In this document: positions 42,767 through 50,762 of the stretch, in pieces
How positions within the stretch are numbered: the stretch's first letter is position 1
Layout: the number at the start of each line of letters is the position of its first letter
Source: B1SED10-225 sp964501415
Lineage (GTDB): Bacteria > Bacillota_I > Bacilli_A > Izemoplasmatales > Izemoplasmataceae
DNA length: 64,000 bases
Reading direction: 5' to 3'
Assembly (NCBI GenBank): GCA_964501415.1
Contig: CAZCSL010000006.1
Location: 7,686 to 71,685 of the forward strand
Made by a program: the position numbers and the translations under genes
The notes under the pieces: model-generated
Seen by the model: the letters and a program-made list of their open reading frames with translations, nothing else
Database searches by the model: none
What the model was told of the DNA's origin: nothing

Positions 42767-43083
42767 GACCAATCTAGCAACCTTTTTTCTCCCCGCATGG
42801 CTTGAAAAAACGGGTGGTCATGCGCTTTCTTTGGGCATTTTAGCCCTTTTAAAAAGACATTCACAAATTTGTTTGCCGTCTTTTTTATCGCTTGCATGCT
42901 TTCTTTGGTGTCTTGTTTATACATTTCTACATAAAATAAGTCAATTGGACGAACATCTAACAAGACATCTTTGTAAGCTTCATAAAGATCCCTTTTTGCT
43001 TCTCTGCTCATATCTTGTTTTAACGTTGACATAAACGCATTAAGTCTTTGGATTTTTTCACTATTTAGATTTAGTGTTTCCAT
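42763..43083 (-). CDS. Small unknown protein
   Basis: Not recognised with confidence. A 106-residue soluble, mostly helical protein rich in Lys, Asp and Met, with no cysteine pair except one Cys near LKGLKCPKKAHDH and no signal peptide. The pattern ...LDVRPIDLFYVEMYKQDT... followed by KFVNVFLKGL is weakly reminiscent of helical regions in DUF438-type proteins, which is not enough to name it. A TATAAT lies about 20 bases upstream, GAGGTGG precedes the ATG, and it follows the rpsR terminator, so it is a separate single-gene transcript. Confidence 0.6.
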   Translation of the reverse strand: METLNLNSEKIQRLNAFMSTLKQDMSREAKRDLYEAYKDVLLDVRPIDLFYVEMYKQDTKESMQAIKKTANKFVNVFLKGLKCPKKAHDHPFFQAMRGEKRLLDWS

Positions 43084-43107
43084 CTAACCACCTCGTTTTC
43101 ATTATAC

Positions 43108-43137
43108 AAAAAAAATACGCGGAAATCGCGTATTTTT
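43108..43137 (-). terminator. Terminator of the rpsF-ssb-rpsR operon
   Basis: Minus strand AAATACGCG-ATTTC-CGCGTATTT followed by a T tract. Confidence 0.85.
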
Positions 43138-43141
43138 AAAC

Positions 43142-43378
43142 TTAATCTTTGACGAATGGTAGTAAAGCCATATGACGTGCACGCTTAATTGCGACACTTA
43201 ATTCTTTTTGGTAACCTGCTTTTGTGCCAGTAACGCGTTTAGGCAGAATTTTACCACGATCTGAGATGAAACGTCTCAACATATCTGCGTCTTTATAATC
43301 GATATATTTAATCTTATTTTCGGTAAAATAACATACTTTTTTGCGGCGTTTTCTAAAATTGCCTCTTGGTCTTGCCAT
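43142..43378 (-). CDS. rpsR: 30S ribosomal protein S18
   Basis: Binds the platform of the 30S subunit with S6. 78 residues, basic; FRKRRKKVCYFTENKIKYIDYKD at the N-terminus and RFISDRGKILPKRVTGTKAGYQ in the core. It retains one Cys of the ancestral zinc site. It follows ssb by about 15 bases in the classical operon and ends at a terminator. Confidence 0.97.
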   Translation of the reverse strand: MARPRGNFRKRRKKVCYFTENKIKYIDYKDADMLRRFISDRGKILPKRVTGTKAGYQKELSVAIKRARHMALLPFVKD

Positions 43379-43393
43379 TGAAATGCCTCCTTT

Positions 43394-43840
43394 TTAAAAT
43401 GGTAAGTCATCATCGGCGATGTCAATGTCTTTTAAATCGTCATCGCTTGATTGATTTTGGTTTTGAGATCTATCATTTTGTGTTTGATATTGATTTTGAT
43501 TATTGGCTTGGGGCGTGGTTCCTTTAGGTTCTAAGAACTGAACGGAATCCGCAACGATTTCAACGACGTATTTACGTACGCCTTCGTTATCTTCATAACT
43601 TCTGGTTTGAATTCTACCCTCAACACCAACCAAACTGCCTTTATTGACATACTGTGCAACGTTTTCAGCTTGTCTGCGCCAAACGACACAGTTGATAAAA
43701 TCAGCTTGTTGTTCACCTTGTTGGTTTTTGAACGTTCGATTAACTGCAACCGTAAACGTAGTCACAGGAATATCGTTTGACGTTCTTCTTAATTCGGGGT
43801 CTTTGGTTAGACGCCCTACTAAAATGGCGCGGTTAATCAT
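43394..43840 (-). CDS. ssb: Single-stranded DNA-binding protein
   Basis: Protects single-stranded DNA. 148 residues: OB-fold domain 1-105 (MINRAILVGRLTKDPELR, FINCVVWRRQAENVAQYV, YVVEIVADSVQFL), a Gln/Asn-rich low-complexity linker (NQNQYQTQNDRSQNQNQ), and an acidic tip ending DDDLPF, the site for partner proteins. It lies between rpsF and rpsR. Confidence 0.97.
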   Translation of the reverse strand: MINRAILVGRLTKDPELRRTSNDIPVTTFTVAVNRTFKNQQGEQQADFINCVVWRRQAENVAQYVNKGSLVGVEGRIQTRSYEDNEGVRKYVVEIVADSVQFLEPKGTTPQANNQNQYQTQNDRSQNQNQSSDDDLKDIDIADDDLPF

Positions 43841-43861
43841 AACTTCACCTCAATTTTGAGT

Positions 43862-44149
43862 TTAACGTACGTCTTTAATAATTAAATGACGAATGATATC
43901 TTCTTTAAGCCCGATAACACGTTCAAATTCTTGACGTGCCGCTTGGGTCGCTTTAACATCCATCACTACGTAATAGCCTTTTTCATGTTTCTCGATTTCA
44001 TAGGCTAATTCACGCATGCCCCACTCATCCACTTTAGTAACTTCGGAATCGTGTGTTTTAAAGATGTTTTGCAGTTCCTCTATTAAGGCTTTGCGAGCAT
44101 CTTCATCAACGGTAGGACGGATGATGTACATAATCTCGTATTTAGTCAT
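43862..44149 (-). CDS. rpsF: 30S ribosomal protein S6
   Basis: A 95-residue platform protein that pairs with S18. The start at 44149 (MTKYEIMYIIRPTVDEDARK) follows GGAGG; the 11-codon longer frame includes that site. The core WGMRELAYEIEKHEKGYYV is intact and there is no long C-terminal tail. First gene of the rpsF-ssb-rpsR operon with its own promoter at 44222-44250 and a 5' hairpin. Confidence 0.97.
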   Translation of the reverse strand: MTKYEIMYIIRPTVDEDARKALIEELQNIFKTHDSEVTKVDEWGMRELAYEIEKHEKGYYVVMDVKATQAARQEFERVIGLKEDIIRHLIIKDVR

Positions 44150-44175
44150 TTTTTTTACCTCCTTTTGGTCTAATG

Positions 44176-44190
44176 GCTGCATTGCAGCAA
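44176..44190 (-). promoter_or_regulatory. Hairpin in the rpsF leader
   Basis: Minus strand GCTGC-AAT-GCAGC shortly before the ribosome site; a possible S6:S18 regulatory element by position, although the known CCG-bulge motif is not clearly seen. Confidence 0.3.
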
Positions 44191-44192
44191 GG

Positions 44193-44214
44193 AAAAAACG
44201 TGAGTTTTCTCACG
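44193..44214 (-). terminator. Terminator-like hairpin at the 5' end of the rpsF transcript
   Basis: Minus strand CGTGAG-AAAA-CTCACG then T6. It lies right after the rpsF -10, so it is either the terminator of the upstream hydrolase/cinA transcript or a 5' stem-loop of the rpsF mRNA. Confidence 0.55.
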
Positions 44215-44221
44215 ATAGTAA

Positions 44222-44250
44222 ATTATAGCATAAGCTTATGGTAATGTAAA
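44222..44250 (-). promoter_or_regulatory. Promoter of rpsF-ssb-rpsR
   Basis: Minus strand TTTACA (44245-44250), spacer 17, TATAAT (44222-44227) with an extended TGC. Confidence 0.75.
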
Positions 44251-44254
44251 CAAT

Positions 44255-44983
44255 TTAAAACCGTTTTTTCAAAAGCGAAAGCATATCTTCACTCATCGAT
44301 TTTGTAAGTTTGTGCTCGGTGTCATAAGTCTTAAAAACCATGGGTAAATCTGGATGTCTCTCAATAAAATCTTTGGTGTGTTTCATTGGTACCAGCTCAT
44401 CTAACGTACCATTTAAGGCAATCCCATGTTTGAACTGCATATCTTCAACCGAATTAGACACATCCATGGATGCCACCAGGTTTTCTACTTCTTTAGCTTC
44501 TTTTTGTAGTTCTTTTGAGTAGTCTTTAGGTAACTCATGTACTTTAGCTTTTGAAAAAGCGGGAGAAGAAATCATCGCTACAAACGTATCCAAATGAGTC
44601 GTTTGAGTGGTCAAATAATAAGCGGTATAACCGCCCATAGATACACCCAAAGCGTCAAATGTTTGGTAACGGTGATTAAATTTATCCTTAAACAGCGTTA
44701 AGATATCCTTTGTGGTTTGTTTTACTACTCCAAATATTCTTAAGCGAGATAAAACCTTATCTTTACTGGCATACGGTTCTTCAATCCGTTTACCATGTTT
44801 ATACGCATCAATAGCCACAACCTGATACCCCAGTTTGACGAGTTGAGGACCCAAAAGATGCATAACTTGTTCTTTTGATCCATAAATGCCATGGTTAATA
44901 AATATTAAACGACGCGCGGCTTCACTATCATAGATTAAATAAGGAATGTTTTTGTGCTGTCCCTCCGTGATGTTAATCTTCAT
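44255..44983 (-). CDS. Alpha/beta hydrolase
   Basis: A 242-residue serine hydrolase of unknown substrate. FINHGIYGSKEQ provides the oxyanion region, the nucleophile Ser is in ALGVSMGGYTAYYL (about 117), the acid is probably in the ALNGTLDELVP region and the His in YDTEHKLTKSM. No signal peptide, so it is cytosolic. It overlaps the end of cinA by 11 bases and is probably co-transcribed with it. Closest in feel to BD-FAE/YitV-like esterases of Bacilli; this is not certain. Confidence 0.82.
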   Translation of the reverse strand: MKINITEGQHKNIPYLIYDSEAARRLIFINHGIYGSKEQVMHLLGPQLVKLGYQVVAIDAYKHGKRIEEPYASKDKVLSRLRIFGVVKQTTKDILTLFKDKFNHRYQTFDALGVSMGGYTAYYLTTQTTHLDTFVAMISSPAFSKAKVHELPKDYSKELQKEAKEVENLVASMDVSNSVEDMQFKHGIALNGTLDELVPMKHTKDFIERHPDLPMVFKTYDTEHKLTKSMSEDMLSLLKKRF

Positions 44984-46187
44984 GATGCATCAACGCCTTA
45001 TAAGCAAGGAATAAAGCATGTGAAGTCGCCTTTTGTCTAATCATCTGACGATCGCCAGAAAAAACTTTATGATCGGTTTTGGTGATGCCCTCAGTATAAA
45101 GACCAAAATATACGGTTCCAACCGGTTTATCCTTTGTCCCACCACTCGGTCCAGCGATACCCGAGATACTTAAGGTTATATCGGCATTGGTCTTTTGGGC
45201 AAGTTGGTAGGCGAGCTCATAGACGCATTGCTCACTAACTGCGCCAAACTTCTCTAATATTTGAGCATTAAGACCCAAATGTTTAATTTTGCTTTCGTTG
45301 TCATATAACACATAGCTTTCTTTAAACACTTTCGAGGCATCAGGCACATTGACCATGCGTGACGCTAACATACCGCCCGTACATGATTCCGCGAAACTAA
45401 TGGTTTTATTCAAACTCAGCAGCGTTTGAAACACAATCGTTTCTAGACTTAAGTGATGTTCTCCAACGATATAAGGGGCAAATTTTTTCTTAAAAGATTT
45501 TAACGCCTGACCTAAAGGTTGTTCTTTGGCGGATGTAAAAAGATATACCACCTCACCCAAACTAGCATAGGGGGCAATATCCACTTCGTTATGTGTTTCA
45601 TAAAAATCTTGCATAGCGTTTTCTATGTCGCTTTCACCAATCCCCACAAGACGGTATCCTCTTTGAATTAAGGGCTTTTCTATAAACGCTTTTAAATGTT
45701 CAATCATGTATTTACTCATGGGTTTTAATTCACTTGGGGGCCCTGGTAAGAGTGCAATCGTTTTATCCTGAGCCGTGACTATCATCCCCGGCGCTGTGCC
45801 AAAATCATTGTTTAGGATGGTCGCTGTTTTTGGAAAAAAAGCTTGTTTACGGTTGGTGGGCTTCATATCTCTATTTAACCGTTTGAAATACGCTTGAATT
45901 TGATTTAATATCTCAGGATGTTCCACCAAGGTTAAACCAAAATACTCACAAACCGTTTCTTTGGTGATGTCATCATGGGTCGGACCAAGGCCACCCGTAA
46001 AAATGACCAGTTTGGTATCTACAGCATCCAAAGCATCAAATATAGCTTGTTTACTATCTTTGATGGTTATCGCCTTAGATACTTCTATACCGAGGGGTTT
46101 TAAGTTTTTCGCTAAGTAGGCTAGATTAGTATTAACCGTTTGGCCGCTCAATAACTCATTGCCGATTGAAATAATGGTTGTATTCAT
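44973..46187 (-). CDS. cinA: CinA-family protein, nicotinamide-nucleotide amidase
   Basis: 404 residues and two domains. The N-terminal MoCF-like domain (1-165) has IISIGNELLSGQTVNTN and FTGGLGPTHDDITKE; in related proteins it hydrolyses ADP-ribose or similar dinucleotides. The C-terminal PncC domain (about 245-404) has SFAESCTGGMLASRMVNVP and SISGIAGPSGGTKDKPVGTVYFG, deamidating NMN for pyridine nucleotide recycling. The full two-domain length suggests both activities. It is followed by the alpha/beta hydrolase in an overlapping frame. Confidence 0.93.
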   Translation of the reverse strand: MNTTIISIGNELLSGQTVNTNLAYLAKNLKPLGIEVSKAITIKDSKQAIFDALDAVDTKLVIFTGGLGPTHDDITKETVCEYFGLTLVEHPEILNQIQAYFKRLNRDMKPTNRKQAFFPKTATILNNDFGTAPGMIVTAQDKTIALLPGPPSELKPMSKYMIEHLKAFIEKPLIQRGYRLVGIGESDIENAMQDFYETHNEVDIAPYASLGEVVYLFTSAKEQPLGQALKSFKKKFAPYIVGEHHLSLETIVFQTLLSLNKTISFAESCTGGMLASRMVNVPDASKVFKESYVLYDNESKIKHLGLNAQILEKFGAVSEQCVYELAYQLAQKTNADITLSISGIAGPSGGTKDKPVGTVYFGLYTEGITKTDHKVFSGDRQMIRQKATSHALFLAYKALMHHED

Positions 46188-46240
46188 GGATTCACCTTAT
46201 TCTTTAAAGTCTTAAACTATACGTTGAAATTAGCGTTGAT

Positions 46241-46726
46241 TTATCGAAGTGCACCTACCAATAATAAACTCATAATCAAGGTCACAAGCACAAGCGCTAA
46301 GGCTAAAGCTAAGTTGATGACTAAGCGTGATTTCGTTTGAATAAAGACAGCTGGTTGTTCCACCTTCTTGATGCGAGCAACCCCGTAAAGCAACAAAAAG
46401 AACAGAAAAATGAAGAAAAACCCCGTAAAAATAACTAAGGGGATATACATGAGTAAAAACTCAATCGAAAAACTAAGCCAATTGGATTCTTCTCCCGTCG
46501 CCATGGGGTTGATGTTAAAAATGCCGTGAATCATCAACAGCGTGAACATAATAATACCGACAATCTTATAGTGTTCAAATAATCCGCCGGCTTTATAGGT
46601 AAAAATCTTTCTTGGGGTAATCACACCTGATCTAAAATATTGCACGAAAATATTCACAAAAAAAGTAATGAAAAACAGCATAAATGTAACGCGTACGTAT
46701 GCTAAGAAAATTGCACCTTCGCTCAT
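46241..46726 (-). CDS. Unknown four-helix membrane protein
   Basis: Not recognised. A 161-residue integral membrane protein with four hydrophobic helices, at about 12-30, 50-70, 90-118 and 138-158, and short charged loops. The ATG at 46726 (MSEGAIFLAYVRV) is preferred: GGAG lies ten bases upstream. An ATG six codons earlier overlaps the end of ychF. It lies between ychF and cinA on the same strand. No substrate-binding motif visible. Confidence 0.6.
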   Translation of the reverse strand: MSEGAIFLAYVRVTFMLFFITFFVNIFVQYFRSGVITPRKIFTYKAGGLFEHYKIVGIIMFTLLMIHGIFNINPMATGEESNWLSFSIEFLLMYIPLVIFTGFFFIFLFFLLLYGVARIKKVEQPAVFIQTKSRLVINLALALALVLVTLIMSLLLVGALR

Positions 46727-46740
46727 AGTAAAAAAACTCC

Positions 46741-47844
46741 TCATACATTAAATCTGAATAATAATATATCGCCATCTTTAACAAGGTATTCCTTGCCTTC
46801 CAATCGCATTTTCCCTGCTTCCCTAGCTTTTTGGAGACTTCTGTATTGCATTAAATCATCATACTTGATGGTTTCGGCTTTAATAAATCCTTTTTCAAAA
46901 TCACTATGGATAATGCCTGCACACTGTTGGGCATTCATACCTTTTTTAAACGTCCATGCCCGCAATTTGTTTTCAGCTGTTGTAAAAAAGGTTTCTAATT
47001 GCAACAACTGATAGCTTTTTTTAATCAGACCATCTAAACCCGATGCTTCTATATCCATGCTTTCGAGAAACTCTCTTTTTTCAGACTCACTCAACTCACT
47101 AAGTTCCATTTCAAATTGTGCACTGATGCTTATAGCTTGATTGCCTTCTTTTTGGGCATACTCATAAACAGCTTTAAGCATAGGCTCGTTTTCTGCTTCT
47201 AAAAGCATGGTTTCACTTATATTGCACACATAAATCATTGGTTTATGCGTTAAAAAACCATAAGGTTTAATTGTGTTTTGTTCGTGTCTATTTAATGTCA
47301 TATTACGAATGGGTTGGTTCTTTAATAAGTTCTCTTTAATCTCAAGCAGTAACTTATATTCTCTTTCGATGTCCCGGTCTACTTTTAACATGGCTTTTTT
47401 TTCAATCTTTGGCAATCGTTTTTCAACTAATTCTAAATCTGCAATCGTCAATTCCGTGTTGATAATCTCAATATCCTGGATGGGATCAATTTTGTTATTG
47501 ACATGGATGATATCGGAATCTTCGAAACAACGTACTACTTGAACGATCGCATCCACGTTTTTGATATGAGACAAAAATTGATTTCCAAGACCTTCACCTT
47601 TAGAGGCATCCTTAACTAAACCAGCGATATCAGTAAACTCAAAACTCGTTGGTATTGTACTTTTAGGATTGATAATTTCAGCAATGTCTTGCAAGCGTTG
47701 ATCTGGCACATTTACCGTGCCCACATTTGGATCAATAGTCGCAAAAGGATAGTTAGCCGCATTGACTTTTGCATTCGTAATAGCATTAAACAATGTAGAT
47801 TTACCAACATTAGGCAACCCGATGATGCCAGCCGTTAAACCCAT
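46741..47844 (-). CDS. ychF: Redox-regulated ATPase/GTP-binding protein YchF
   Basis: An Obg-family P-loop protein that prefers ATP and binds ribosomes. 367 residues: G1 GLPNVGKSTLFNAIT, G3 DIAGLVKDASKGEGLGNQFL, the altered G4 NISE in place of NKxD, typical of YchF, a helical coiled-coil insert, and a C-terminal TGS domain ending KAREAGKMRLEGKEYLVKDG. An independent gene between the nitroreductase and the membrane protein. Confidence 0.96.
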   Translation of the reverse strand: MGLTAGIIGLPNVGKSTLFNAITNAKVNAANYPFATIDPNVGTVNVPDQRLQDIAEIINPKSTIPTSFEFTDIAGLVKDASKGEGLGNQFLSHIKNVDAIVQVVRCFEDSDIIHVNNKIDPIQDIEIINTELTIADLELVEKRLPKIEKKAMLKVDRDIEREYKLLLEIKENLLKNQPIRNMTLNRHEQNTIKPYGFLTHKPMIYVCNISETMLLEAENEPMLKAVYEYAQKEGNQAISISAQFEMELSELSESEKREFLESMDIEASGLDGLIKKSYQLLQLETFFTTAENKLRAWTFKKGMNAQQCAGIIHSDFEKGFIKAETIKYDDLMQYRSLQKAREAGKMRLEGKEYLVKDGDILLFRFNV

Positions 47845-47905
47845 ATCATTTTCTCCTTTGAAGGCAGTAGCCTAAAGCCATGGTTAAAAAGGCTTTTTTC
47901 ATAGC

Positions 47906-48742
47906 TTAAGCCAAAGATTTTTTCAACTTGAAAGAGAGTACATAACGCAAGCCATCTGCGGTTAACGCTTTGTCGTTTTGTTCAATGTCATAGGATAATT
48001 TGTGTTCTTTTAGACCAATTGAAATATGGGCAGCAGCAATCCCCATGTCTAAAGCTTGAATATTATATGGAAGCATCGCAACATATTTTTTGTTTTCTTT
48101 TAAATAAAGATGTAAATGCCTATCATCGACCAAGACACGCCATGGCTGTTTATTCGAAGCAGAGGGCGCGGTTTGAACTAAATCAAGAACTTTTGAAATC
48201 AAGGGATAGGTTTTGCGTTTTAAAGGCTTATCAAATGCTTCATGAAAAAACAGATCCTCGAACGGTTTGCGGTTATCCGCATTGGCTTTACTTCGAATCG
48301 CACGTTCTCTTAAAGAAGGCTTATCTGCAGGATACCCAACCGGTGTGATAGCCGGAATAAACTCATCGTCGTTTAAGTCAATTTCAAACTTGCTGCGGTT
48401 AAACGTACCCCCAAGCCAAACCGTACCTAATCCCATTTCTGTCAACCTTAAAATCAAGTGTTCAAAAATAAAGCCGTAGTCAACTAGGTGTTCAAACTGC
48501 TTGCTACCAACACCAACGATAAAGGCCGGTGCATTTTTGACAAAGCCATATGTGCCAATCACACCTTGCTTCTTCCCGGGAATGATGTTTTTAACATATT
48601 CAAAACGAATCGTGTTGTTAAACGGTCCTTTCAGGGCACCGACTTCTTTAATCAAATTATCAATTTTAGCTTTGTCTTCGGTGCTTAAAAATACATTCTC
48701 ATAAGTCCTAATAGAGCGTCTGTCTTTAATGGTTTGAATCAT
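47906..48742 (-). CDS. Nitroreductase family protein (TM1586-like)
   Basis: A 278-residue flavin-dependent oxidoreductase of the putative TM nitroreductase family, with an opening TIKDRRSIRTYE, the FMN-site helix LTEMGLGTVWLGGTF, and a second half with APSASNKQPWRV (the usual nitroreductase N-terminal signature placed late in this two-lobed monomer). Substrate and electron donor are unknown. It lies between the HtrA-like gene and ychF, 14 bases after the former. Confidence 0.85.
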   Translation of the reverse strand: MIQTIKDRRSIRTYENVFLSTEDKAKIDNLIKEVGALKGPFNNTIRFEYVKNIIPGKKQGVIGTYGFVKNAPAFIVGVGSKQFEHLVDYGFIFEHLILRLTEMGLGTVWLGGTFNRSKFEIDLNDDEFIPAITPVGYPADKPSLRERAIRSKANADNRKPFEDLFFHEAFDKPLKRKTYPLISKVLDLVQTAPSASNKQPWRVLVDDRHLHLYLKENKKYVAMLPYNIQALDMGIAAAHISIGLKEHKLSYDIEQNDKALTADGLRYVLSFKLKKSLA

Positions 48743-48756
48743 AAATAAAATTCCTC

Positions 48757-49911
48757 CTATCGATCGTCTGGATGTATGACCAATGGTACGTATGGTGATT
48801 CATACGTCTGGTCATCTCTAATATATTTTACACTTACATTGTCGCCCACTTGTGAATTAAGTATCGCCTCGCGTAAATCATTGAAGTTATAAACATCTAC
48901 GTATTCTTCCCATGACTCTAATCGGTAACCAATGATGATATCGCCAGCCTCTAGTCCGCTATCAATAGCGGTGCCATCTGTATCTACACGGCTGACACAA
49001 ACACCATATTCTTGACCACAAGCACTCACGCCACTAGCGGCTTCTATACCAAAATATGGCCTTTGTACTTGTCCGCTTTCTTCAAGTTCTGTTACAATTC
49101 TATGAACCGTATTGGATGGAATGGCAAAGTTAATATTCGTTGTCGCATCTTCAACAATTTTCATGTTATTAATGCCAATCAATTGACCGTTAATATCGAA
49201 TAATCCACCACCACTATTGCCTGGTGATATAGCTGCATCGTGTTGTAAGAAGGGCACTTCATACTCACTGCCCGGAACAAATCTAGCCAGTCCACTAACA
49301 ACGCCCATGGTCACACTACCAAAATAATCGAATCCTAAAGGATTGCCAATGGCATACACAAATTGACCACTTTTTAGATCGTAAGAATCACCGAACTCAG
49401 CAACAGGAAAGTTTCGACTTGAAGTGAACCTTATGACTGCCAAATCTGTAGTGCGATCTAAGCCCAATATTTCAGTGTTATTATTGCTAATGGTGAAAAG
49501 CATGCCATTTCGTTCATAGACAATTTCTACTTGAGAAAACGGGGTTGCTCGATCATCAGGATGTATCACATGATGATTAGTAACCACATAATAATGATCA
49601 CCTGACTTTCTGTATATCACACCTGATGCCGTTCCAGAAGAAATCAATCCCCCGACACGAATCCCAACGACTGTATCTCCACGTCGTTCTAACATATCTG
49701 TGGCAGCTTCTTCAAAGCTATCTAAGTCGTATCTGATCCTTTCAAAACTATCATCCATCATTTTTTCCACTAAGTCAAGCAACTCATTCAAAGTATATTC
49801 GTTGACGTCGTAAATTATTTTTTCCTCTTCTTCTTCTATGAACAGAAAATCACAGCTACTTAAGATGAATAAACTAACTAGTAAGGTTAAAAACAAACCT
49901 AGTTTTTTCAT
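48757..49911 (-). CDS. Lipoprotein HtrA/DegP-like serine protease with PDZ domain
   Basis: A 384-residue exported protease. The signal peptide MKKLGLFLTLLVSLFILSSC (after the initial MK pair is trimmed) ends with a lipobox, so it is lipid-anchored. Residues about 75-260 are a trypsin-like domain with His in VVTNHHVIHP, Asp in DRTTDLAVIRF and Ser in SPGNSGGGLFDI. The C-terminal PDZ-like domain (about 280-380) has SGLEAGDIIIGY. HtrA homologues of Bacilli usually have a membrane helix instead of a lipid. Start at 49911 is chosen: GGAG lies eight bases upstream, inside the tatD end. Likely quality control at the cell surface. Confidence 0.9.
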   Translation of the reverse strand: MKKLGLFLTLLVSLFILSSCDFLFIEEEEEKIIYDVNEYTLNELLDLVEKMMDDSFERIRYDLDSFEEAATDMLERRGDTVVGIRVGGLISSGTASGVIYRKSGDHYYVVTNHHVIHPDDRATPFSQVEIVYERNGMLFTISNNNTEILGLDRTTDLAVIRFTSSRNFPVAEFGDSYDLKSGQFVYAIGNPLGFDYFGSVTMGVVSGLARFVPGSEYEVPFLQHDAAISPGNSGGGLFDINGQLIGINNMKIVEDATTNINFAIPSNTVHRIVTELEESGQVQRPYFGIEAASGVSACGQEYGVCVSRVDTDGTAIDSGLEAGDIIIGYRLESWEEYVDVYNFNDLREAILNSQVGDNVSVKYIRDDQTYESPYVPLVIHPDDR

Positions 49912-49916
49912 TTTCA

Positions 49917-50678
49917 TCACTCCAGTTTAAAAAGCTTTATGGCATTTTGAGTTGTCAAGGCAGCGATGTCTTCTGCCTTTTCTCGACGTTCCTGTGCAAT
50001 TGCATTAGCAATCAATGGTAAGTAACTAGAGTCGTTTTGTTTGCCTCTATAGGGATGAGGTGCTAAAAAAGGCGCATCGGTTTCAATGAGCAACTTGTCT
50101 TTAGGAACTATTTTTGCCACCGCTTTGGGTGTTTTAGCATTTTTGAAGGTTACAGGTCCACCTAAAGAAACATGCAAGCCAAGTTGTATAAATTTATGGG
50201 CCATTTCTTCTGAGCCACTATAGCAATGCATAATCCCTTTAATGGGTGCGTATGGCTTTAGGGTCTCATACGTTATTTGGGTAGCCTCACGCATATGAAT
50301 AGATAACGGCATATCCACAGCTTGTGCAAGCTCGATTTGTTTTTTAAAAATTTCAATTTGGGCCTCTTGGTTTGATTTATCCCAATATAAATCCATCCCA
50401 CATTCGCCAATCCCCACCACTTTAGGATGTTCAATCAGTGATTTTAATTGTGCAAATTCATCGGATTGCATATTTTTTACACGTGTAGGATGAATACCTA
50501 CAGAAGCATAAACAAAGTCGTATTTGGAAGCGATTTCGATAGCCCGTTGATTCATGAGTGGATCATAACCGATGACGATCATTTTTTTTACACCATTATC
50601 ATAAGCTTTTTTTACGTAATGATCTAACTCATTATACAAAGCATCGTTATTTAAATGTACGTGTGTGTCTATATACAT
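49917..50678 (-). CDS. tatD: TatD-family metal-dependent DNase
   Basis: A 253-residue TIM-barrel metal hydrolase with the metal ligands in YIDTHVHLNND, GIGECGMDLYWD, LSIHMREAT, GIMHCYSG and IETDAPFLAPHPYRGKQND. Family members process DNA or tRNA and act as 3'-5' exonucleases. A TACAAT -10 with TGA before it lies about 20-30 bases upstream. It is followed at once by the HtrA gene, overlapping at the stop. Confidence 0.93.
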   Translation of the reverse strand: MYIDTHVHLNNDALYNELDHYVKKAYDNGVKKMIVIGYDPLMNQRAIEIASKYDFVYASVGIHPTRVKNMQSDEFAQLKSLIEHPKVVGIGECGMDLYWDKSNQEAQIEIFKKQIELAQAVDMPLSIHMREATQITYETLKPYAPIKGIMHCYSGSEEMAHKFIQLGLHVSLGGPVTFKNAKTPKAVAKIVPKDKLLIETDAPFLAPHPYRGKQNDSSYLPLIANAIAQERREKAEDIAALTTQNAIKLFKLE

Positions 50679-50727
50679 GATCTCACTCCTATTTTAGCTT
50701 ACCTTTATTGTATCAAAAAAAGGTATA

Positions 50728-50756
50728 AAAAAAGAGGCTTGCGCCTCTTTTTATTT
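50728..50756 (-). terminator. Terminator of tuf
   Basis: Minus strand AAAGAGGC-GCAA-GCCTCTTT followed by a T tract. Confidence 0.85.
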
Positions 50757-50762
50757 GAAAAA

